A stretch of DNA of 13,155 nt from Halieaceae bacterium UBA4438 (lineage in GTDB: Bacteria; Pseudomonadota; Gammaproteobacteria; Pseudomonadales; Halieaceae): NCBI GenBank assembly GCA_002390485.1, contig DGPO01000011.1:32458-45612 (forward strand). The letters are read 5' to 3'. Positions 8,812 through 13,155 of the stretch are shown here, piece after piece. Within the stretch, counting starts at the first letter, position 1; each line of letters starts with the position of its first letter. The notes beneath the pieces were generated by a model. The model was not told the DNA's origin. It was given only the letters and a program-made list of their open reading frames with translations, and searched no databases. The position numbers were made by a program, and so were the translations under genes.

Positions 8812-10158
8812 ATGACGGCTTTAGATACCGACACCATTGCCGCAATCGCCACCGCGCGCGGCGACGGGCCGGTGGGTATTATCCGGCTTAGTGGTCCAAA
8901 AGCGTTAACGATAGCAACGACTATAAGTCAACATCACTTTGAGCCGCGCCACGCCCACTTGTGCGTATTCACTAACGCTTGCGGTGACGTTATTGACTCG
9001 GGACTCGGTCTTTACTTTCCTCTGCCTCATTCGTTTACGGGTGAGGACGTTGTTGAACTGCAAATTCATGGTGGCCATATTGTGCTCCAAGCGCTGTTGT
9101 CGCGCTGTCTTGAGCTCGGCGCTCGAGCTGCACGCCCGGGTGAGTTTTCTGAGCGCAGTTTCTTAAATGGGAAAATTGACCTATTACAAGCAGAAGCGAT
9201 TGCAGATTTAATATCGGCAGAAACCGAAACTGCTGCTCAATTAGCTGCGTCATCACTTGCTGGTGTGTTCTCGGAACTTGTCGACACCCTTGCCACTGAC
9301 TTAAATGAGTTACGTGCGTTGACCGAAGCGTCAATCGACTTTCCAGAAGAAGACATCGACGTACTGCAAAGGCATCAGGTTATTACGCGACTTCACAGTT
9401 GTAACACCACAATCACAACGCTGTTGCGTGACGTTTCTACTGCGCGAAAACGAACGCAACGCCACACCGCCGTCTTAATCGGCGCGCCAAACGCGGGTAA
9501 AAGCAGTCTTCTAAATGCATTGGCCTATGACGACATTGCGATCGTGACCGATCAACCCGGTACAACCAGAGACGCGTTAAAGGAAACAGTTCAAATTGGC
9601 GCAGCCCTGCTAGATATTATTGATACTGCGGGTATCCGTTCCACCACCGATGTTATTGAGCAAGAGGGTGTAAAGCGCGCTAAAGCCAGTGGTTCTTTGG
9701 CTGACCTTGTGCTGCATATTGTTGACGACAGTCACCCGATTGCGATCGATACCGACTGGATACCACTGTCTACGCCCATCATTAAAGTCTTCAATAAAGC
9801 CGACTTAACACAACGCGCGCTAGGGCGTTTTGAAGGCGAGGCGAGTCGAAATTGCGTCGCGCTCAGCGCCGCAACAGGTGAAGGGTTAGATGAATTGGCC
9901 TCTATTGTTGAAGAAACCTTACTGATTAGTGGTCATCAACACTCGACGTTCAGTGCGCGTCAGCGACACGTGGACGCACTAGCCGAAGCAGAGCAATTAC
10001 TGGCTCACGCCCTAGAGCAGTTTAGCGTTCACAATGCCGCAGAGTTACTCTCAGAAGATCTTAAACGAGTGCAAACTGCTATCGATACACTCACCGGTAG
10101 AGTCTCAAGCGACGATATACTGGGCCAAATTTTCAGTTCATTTTGCATCGGTAAATAA
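8812..10158 (+). CDS. mnmE: tRNA modification GTPase MnmE
   Basis: GTPase that, with MnmG, installs the (carboxymethyl)aminomethyl group at C5 of wobble uridine 34 in certain tRNAs. The 448-residue product (E. coli 454) has the N-terminal formyl-THF-binding domain to about 118 (DTIAAIATARGDGPVGIIR), helical segments, and an inserted G domain: G1 GAPNAGKSS at 224-232, K-loop/G2 region TDQPGTTRD at 246-254, G3 DTAG at 271-274, G4 NKAD at 328-331 and SAATGEG at 352-358. The C-terminal FCIGK supplies the invariant cysteine, Cys445. The 9-base gap after yidC (AAAAACCTA) has no ribosome site, so translation likely depends on ribosomes finishing yidC. MnmG, its partner, lies across the 486-bp gap. 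Confidence 0.98.
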   Translation: MTALDTDTIAAIATARGDGPVGIIRLSGPKALTIATTISQHHFEPRHAHLCVFTNACGDVIDSGLGLYFPLPHSFTGEDVVELQIHGGHIVLQALLSRCLELGARAARPGEFSERSFLNGKIDLLQAEAIADLISAETETAAQLAASSLAGVFSELVDTLATDLNELRALTEASIDFPEEDIDVLQRHQVITRLHSCNTTITTLLRDVSTARKRTQRHTAVLIGAPNAGKSSLLNALAYDDIAIVTDQPGTTRDALKETVQIGAALLDIIDTAGIRSTTDVIEQEGVKRAKASGSLADLVLHIVDDSHPIAIDTDWIPLSTPIIKVFNKADLTQRALGRFEGEASRNCVALSAATGEGLDELASIVEETLLISGHQHSTFSARQRHVDALAEAEQLLAHALEQFSVHNAAELLSEDLKRVQTAIDTLTGRVSSDDILGQIFSSFCIGK

Positions 10159-10179
10159 TTGCTTTGCGACACCGTTAAC

Positions 10180-10188
10180 TGTGTATTA
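10180..10188 (-). promoter_or_regulatory. DnaA box-like, one mismatch
   Basis: TGTGTATTA differs at one base from TGTGNATAA. It overlaps the inverted repeat CGTTAA-CTGTGTA-TTAACG at 10173-10191. Confidence 0.4.
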
Positions 10189-10226
10189 ACGCCTAGCAGC
10201 TAGATGTTTCTTTTTTTTCACTATCC

Positions 10227-10235
10227 TGTGCATAA
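10227..10235 (-). promoter_or_regulatory. DnaA box, perfect
   Basis: TGTGCATAA is the complement of TTATGCACA, fitting TTATNCACA exactly. First of two identical boxes 36 bases apart in the same orientation. Confidence 0.8.
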
Positions 10236-10262
10236 CACCGCTCAAAACCCTGTGCGCGGTTG

Positions 10263-10271
10263 TGTGCATAA
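10263..10271 (-). promoter_or_regulatory. DnaA box, perfect
   Basis: Second TGTGCATAA, in the same orientation as the box at 10227. The sequence around it (GGTTGTGTGCATAACC) is partly palindromic. Confidence 0.8.
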
Positions 10272-10295
10272 CCTCACGGTGAAATTCATCGTCTC

Positions 10296-10310
10296 TAAGT
10301 AGGTTACTTA
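10296..10310. repeat. Hairpin TAAGTA-GGT-TACTTA
   Basis: Perfect 6-bp arms with a 3-base loop, overlapping the DnaA-like TTATCCAAC at 10308-10316. The 7-mer CTAAGTA that forms its left side (10295-10301) recurs at 10444-10450, just before the A/T tract. Confidence 0.45.
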
Positions 10311-10313
10311 TCC

Positions 10314-10342
10314 AACGGACATCCCCTGCTTGTACGTCCGTT
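10314..10342 (+). terminator. Weak terminator-like stem after mnmE
   Basis: AACGGAC (10314-10320) and GTCCGTT (10336-10342) form a perfect 7-bp stem with a 15-base loop and then two more T. It could end the rpmH-mnmE transcript, but the long loop and short T-run make it a weak candidate. It may instead be an origin structure. Confidence 0.3.
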
Positions 10343-10406
10343 TTACAGACCTTACAACAAGGGTTTGTGTCGTGTTTTCATGAGTTTCTATAGGGGCTGC
10401 AAAGGG

Positions 10407-10415
10407 TTTTCCACA
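10407..10415 (+). promoter_or_regulatory. DnaA box-like, one mismatch, next to the A/T tract
   Basis: TTTTCCACA differs from TTATCCACA at one position. It lies between arms of an imperfect stem (TAGGGGCT at 10391-10398, AGAGCCCTA at 10422-10430), 42 bases before the A/T tract, where a box that anchors DnaA at the unwinding region would be expected. Confidence 0.5.
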
Positions 10416-10448
10416 AAATTTAGAGCCCTAATAATAACAACATCTAAG

Positions 10449-10490
10449 TATCTACTCTTTTATATATATATTTAAATATAAGAGCTTTAA
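10449..10490. other. Candidate DNA unwinding element (DUE)
   Basis: TATCTACTCTTTT (10449-10461) matches the E. coli 13-mer GATCTNTTNTTTT at all but two positions. It runs into 24 consecutive A/T bases (10458-10481) containing TATATATATA and the palindrome TTTAAA. CTCTT and AAGAG flank the tract as inverted arms. This is the most easily melted stretch I see in the window, and it faces mnmG as in E. coli oriC. Confidence 0.6.
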
Positions 10491-10493
10491 CGT

Positions 10494-10561
10494 GGACTCA
10501 ATGGTGAGGGTTGATCGTAAAAAAGAAACGCGGATAAACAACTCAAACTGCCACTGAGTCC
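10494..10561. repeat. Long-range imperfect inverted repeat
   Basis: GGACTCAATGG (10494-10504) pairs with CCACTGAGTCC (10551-10561) at 10 of 11 positions across 46 bases. The enclosed segment has the only GATC of this gap (10513-10516) and a 7/9 DnaA-like CGCGGATAA (10529-10537). A T5 run follows the right arm, so an extended terminator-like fold is possible. Confidence 0.45.
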
Positions 10562-10584
10562 TTTTTAAACCGTCTTTAATGTGC

Positions 10585-10613
10585 TTATGTTCTTAAACGA
10601 ATGCCCGTATACT
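10585..10613 (+). promoter_or_regulatory. Possible mnmG promoter
   Basis: TATACT (10608-10613) is a good -10. TTATGT (10585-10590) is a poor -35 at the optimal 17-base spacing. A transcript would start near 10620, about 25 bases before mnmG. In E. coli, transcription from the mnmG promoter affects origin firing; any such role here is inference. Confidence 0.4.
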
Positions 10614-10644
10614 TCGCGGCCCTTAACGAAGCACAGACACGCAG

Positions 10645-12543
10645 ATGAGTGCAGACCGACTATTTGATGTCATTGTTGTTGGCGGTGGTCATGCCGGTAC
10701 AGAGGCGGCACTGGCGTCAGCGCGTGCTGGATCTCGAACCTTGCTGATCACACACTCCATCGACACGTTAGGACAGATGTCGTGTAACCCTGCTATTGGT
10801 GGTATTGGTAAGTCGCACTTAGTTCGAGAGATCGATGCACTCGGTGGAGCCATGGCAACGGCCACCGATCTGGCGGGCATTCAATTCCGAGTGCTTAACG
10901 CTCGCAAAGGCCCTGCGGTTAGGGCCACTCGTGCCCAAGCTGATCGCGTCCTTTACCGAAATGCAATACGTCAAATACTCTTTGCCCAAGAGAACCTGAC
11001 TATTTTTCAAGACGCCGTCGATGATATAGAGCTCTGTGGCGATCAAATATCAGGCATTACGACGTCGACAGGTATTCGCTTTCAAGCTTCGGCATGTGTA
11101 CTGACTGCGGGAACATTCCTTCATGGAAAAATTCACGTTGGACTTCAGAACCAGTCAGGTGGACGTATGGGCGACCCTTCGGTTGTTACGTTAGCTGACC
11201 AACTTCGCGAAATATGCCCTCGGCTGGGTCGACTAAAGACGGGAACGCCACCTAGAATTGATGGAAATACAGTCGATTATTCGTCCTTGCAGGAACAGTG
11301 GGGAGATACGCCGCGACCGGTCATGTCCCAACTGGGATCAGTGAATCAACATCCAGAGCAGGTCTGTTGTTGGATTACTAAAACGAATGAGGAAACGCAC
11401 GATATTATTCGCAGTGGATTAGATCGTTCGCCTATGTTTAGTGGTGTGATCGAGGGGACTGGACCTCGGTACTGTCCGAGTATTGAAGATAAGATTCACC
11501 GTTTTGCTGATAAGAACTCACACCAGATTTTTTTAGAACCCGAGGGGCTAACAACGTCCGAACTGTATCCCAACGGGATTTCTACGTCGTTGCCTTATGA
11601 CATTCAAGTAGGGCTGGTGCGCTCCATTAAGGGGCTTGAAAATGCGCACATTACGCGACCTGGCTACGCGATTGAGTACGATTACTTTGACCCAAGAGAC
11701 TTAACGCATAGTTTGATGACACGTCATGTTTCTGGTTTGTTTTTCGCCGGTCAGATTAACGGCACAACGGGATATGAAGAAGCTGGCGCGCAAGGTTTAT
11801 TAGCGGGGTTAAACGCATCTCGATACGCTGCTGAGCTGGATCCGTGGGAACCACAGCGCGACGAGGCTTATATTGGTGTTTTGGTGGATGACCTAGTGAC
11901 GCTTGGGACATTAGAGCCCTATCGAATGTTTACATCGAGAGCAGAATATCGATTACAGCTTCGTCAAGATAACGCCGATGAGCGTTTAACCGCAAAAGGA
12001 CGCGCGTTAGCGCTGATCACGGATGACCATTGGAAGGTGTTTGAAGACAAGCAGTTGACGATTCAACAAGAACTCGAGCGCCTTGATTCTACTTTCATAC
12101 ACCCCAAAACAGAATCTGCTCAAATGCTCGATGGTAAGTTAACGACGCCGCTCACACGAGAGTATTCGATGGCTGATCTCGTGCGACGACCCGAGCTGTC
12201 GTACTGCGATGTTGCGAGCTTAAAAGGCGAGATGGTTCAAGATTCCGCAACGGCAGAGCACATTGAGACGCGAGTGAAATATGCTGGTTACATTGCCCGC
12301 CAACAAGACGATATAGATCGTTTGAAACGGCATGAAAATACGCTGATACCCGCAGATTTTGATTTTTCAAAGGTATCTGGATTGTCGAATGAAATTTGTC
12401 AGAAGCTCATACAAAACCAACCCAGTAACATTGCTCGTGCAAGTCGAATACAAGGTGTAACACCCTCTGCTTTATCGCTGTTATTGGTTCATTTACGAAG
12501 AAGTAGCGAAAAACCCGCTGAACGCATTGCTAGTAATGCGTGA
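10645..12543 (+). CDS. mnmG: tRNA uridine 5-carboxymethylaminomethyl modification enzyme MnmG (GidA)
   Basis: FAD- and NADH-dependent partner of MnmE in forming (c)mnm5 at wobble U34 of tRNA. The 632-residue product (E. coli 629) opens with the dinucleotide-binding [14 protein letters not shown] (GGGHAG at 13-18). It carries [20 protein letters not shown] (45-64) with Cys47 and [13 protein letters not shown] with Cys277; both cysteines sit at the same numbers as the functional ones in E. coli. The later [19 protein letters not shown] and the C-terminal helical domain ([28 protein letters not shown]), which contacts MnmE, are intact. No strong ribosome site precedes the ATG. It overlaps rsmG by 8 bases and lies directly right of the candidate oriC, as in many gammaproteobacteria. 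Confidence 0.98.
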   Translation: MSADRLFDVIVVGGGHAGTEAALASARAGSRTLLITHSIDTLGQMSCNPAIGGIGKSHLVREIDALGGAMATATDLAGIQFRVLNARKGPAVRATRAQADRVLYRNAIRQILFAQENLTIFQDAVDDIELCGDQISGITTSTGIRFQASACVLTAGTFLHGKIHVGLQNQSGGRMGDPSVVTLADQLREICPRLGRLKTGTPPRIDGNTVDYSSLQEQWGDTPRPVMSQLGSVNQHPEQVCCWITKTNEETHDIIRSGLDRSPMFSGVIEGTGPRYCPSIEDKIHRFADKNSHQIFLEPEGLTTSELYPNGISTSLPYDIQVGLVRSIKGLENAHITRPGYAIEYDYFDPRDLTHSLMTRHVSGLFFAGQINGTTGYEEAGAQGLLAGLNASRYAAELDPWEPQRDEAYIGVLVDDLVTLGTLEPYRMFTSRAEYRLQLRQDNADERLTAKGRALALITDDHWKVFEDKQLTIQQELERLDSTFIHPKTESAQMLDGKLTTPLTREYSMADLVRRPELSYCDVASLKGEMVQDSATAEHIETRVKYAGYIARQQDDIDRLKRHENTLIPADFDFSKVSGLSNEICQKLIQNQPSNIARASRIQGVTPSALSLLLVHLRRSSEKPAERIASNA

Positions 12544-13155
12544 CGTTGAATACGACCTCATTAGCGAAGGATTGGCCGCACTGTCTATCGACGAGCAACG
12601 TGCAGCGCTACTCTATGAATATCTTCAATTGCTACAGAAGTGGAATAAGCCGTTCAACTTAACAGCGATTAAAAAAGCGGAAGAAATGATTCCCAAACAC
12701 CTCATGGACAGTCTTTCAATATTGGCACACCTTGGCGGTGCTCGCCGTATTTGCGACGTCGGAACAGGAGCAGGACTGCCAGGCATACCACTCGCAGTTT
12801 GCTGTCCAGAAACAGAGTTCGTACTCTTAGACAGCAACGGAAAGAAAACCCGCTTTCTTCATCAAGCGAGGCGCCACCTAAACTTAAATAACGTCACTAT
12901 CGTCGAGGGACGCGTTGAAGACTTCCAACCAGAGGAGGGTTTTGACGCCGTGTTGAGCCGAGCGTTTGCCGACTTGACGCGAATGGTTCAGGTGACGCAG
13001 CACCTGCTGAAAAAAAATGGTGTTTGGCTCGCTATGAAGTCTCAAACACTCGAGACTGAGAAAGCAGCGCTGGATGCACCTATTGTGTTTGTTGAGCAGC
13101 GGATGCTTCAAGTGCCAGGTCTGAACGAAGTGAGGCAGCTTGCGGTGCTTAAATT
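12536..13155 (+). CDS. rsmG: 16S rRNA (guanine-N7)-methyltransferase RsmG (GidB), 3' end cut by window edge
   Basis: S-adenosylmethionine-dependent enzyme that makes m7G at position 527 of 16S rRNA; loss in E. coli gives low-level streptomycin resistance. I translated from ATG 12536 and found 206 open codons with no stop before the edge; E. coli RsmG has 207 residues, so only the extreme C-terminus is missing. Visible are [14 protein letters not shown] (32-45), HLMDSL (55-60), the SAM-binding motif [15 protein letters not shown] (73-87), [14 protein letters not shown] and VLSRAFADL, followed by WLAMKSQ. The start overlaps the end of mnmG by 8 bases in another frame, so the two are co-transcribed and probably coupled. 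parA and parB often follow this gene. Confidence 0.96.
   Translation, partial: MRDVEYDLISEGLAALSIDEQRAALLYEYLQLLQKWNKPFNLTAIKKAEEMIPKHLMDSLSILAHLGGARRICDVGTGAGLPGIPLAVCCPETEFVLLDSNGKKTRFLHQARRHLNLNNVTIVEGRVEDFQPEEGFDAVLSRAFADLTRMVQVTQHLLKKNGVWLAMKSQTLETEKAALDAPIVFVEQRMLQVPGLNEVRQLAVLK

Larger units (their letters stand above)
10159..10644. other. oriC: Candidate chromosomal origin (oriC), mnmE-mnmG intergenic region
   Basis: A 486-bp gap with no convincing gene. From left to right it holds an inverted repeat with a weak DnaA box (10173-10191), a T8 run (10211-10218), perfect DnaA boxes at 10227-10235 and 10263-10271, a hairpin at 10296-10310 next to TTATCCAAC (10308-10316), a 7-bp stem at 10314-10342, TTTTCCACA at 10407-10415, an A/T tract (10458-10481) and a long-range inverted repeat (10494-10561). 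E. coli oriC also adjoins mnmG, with its unwinding element on the mnmG side and DnaA boxes beyond, as here. Against it: few perfect boxes, only one GATC, and no recognised IHF site. The dnaA-rpmH gap is the alternative. Confidence 0.65.

Noticed and set aside
10193..10218. CTAGC-A-GCTAG followed by T8 as an intrinsic terminator for mnmE
   Set aside because: The arms are too short for a stable stem (a four-base stem with a three-base loop), and seven bases separate them from the T-run.

Overview
This window is the conserved replication-origin neighbourhood of a gammaproteobacterial chromosome. The left arm reads, on the minus strand, dnaA-dnaN-recF-gyrB. The right arm reads, on the plus strand, rpmH-rnpA-yidD-yidC-mnmE, then a 486-bp gene-free gap, then mnmG-rsmG. 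Placement in Gammaproteobacteria rests on gene order, on the protein sequences (the DnaA, DnaN, GyrB, MnmG and YidC motifs align closely with those of Escherichia and Pseudomonas), and on GyrB running past 720 residues with the long C-terminal insert typical of Gram-negative gyrases. I cannot name the genus. Both ends of the window cut a gene: gyrB lacks its 3' end, and rsmG stops about where its C-terminus should be.

Left arm (1-5900, minus strand): dnaA (initiator), dnaN (sliding clamp), recF (gap repair and clamp-associated ATPase) and gyrB (gyrase ATPase subunit) lie 37, 17 and 24 bases apart and look like one replication operon. Two identical, perfect 16-bp palindromes that match the ParB centromere site parS lie inside recF. 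They imply that this chromosome is segregated by a ParABS system, whose parA and parB genes are expected nearby but are not in the window.

Centre (5901-6344): the divergent dnaA/rpmH gap is AT-rich. It holds two perfect DnaA boxes in opposite orientation, one near-consensus box, two short-spaced palindromes and a good sigma-70-type promoter for rpmH.

Right arm (6345-10158): ribosomal protein L34, the RNase P protein, the YidD insertion factor, the YidC insertase and the tRNA-modifying GTPase MnmE are tightly packed, with overlaps of 4 and 1 bases, and look co-transcribed.

Gap at 10159-10644: two perfect DnaA boxes in the same orientation, two one-mismatch boxes, a 24-bp pure A/T run preceded by a sequence resembling the E. 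coli 13-mer, and several inverted repeats. The layout matches the E. coli oriC plan, with the unwinding region on the mnmG side. This is my preferred oriC, but the dnaA-rpmH gap, which is the origin position in Pseudomonas, is a real rival. mnmG, the partner of MnmE in tRNA wobble-uridine modification, and rsmG, the 16S rRNA m7G methyltransferase, follow with an 8-base overlap.

The genes are all standard housekeeping genes; I see no mobile element, CRISPR array, toxin-antitoxin pair or unknown gene cassette. The items worth a second look are the paired parS sites in recF, the two rival origin regions, and the uncharacterised palindromes in the gaps.
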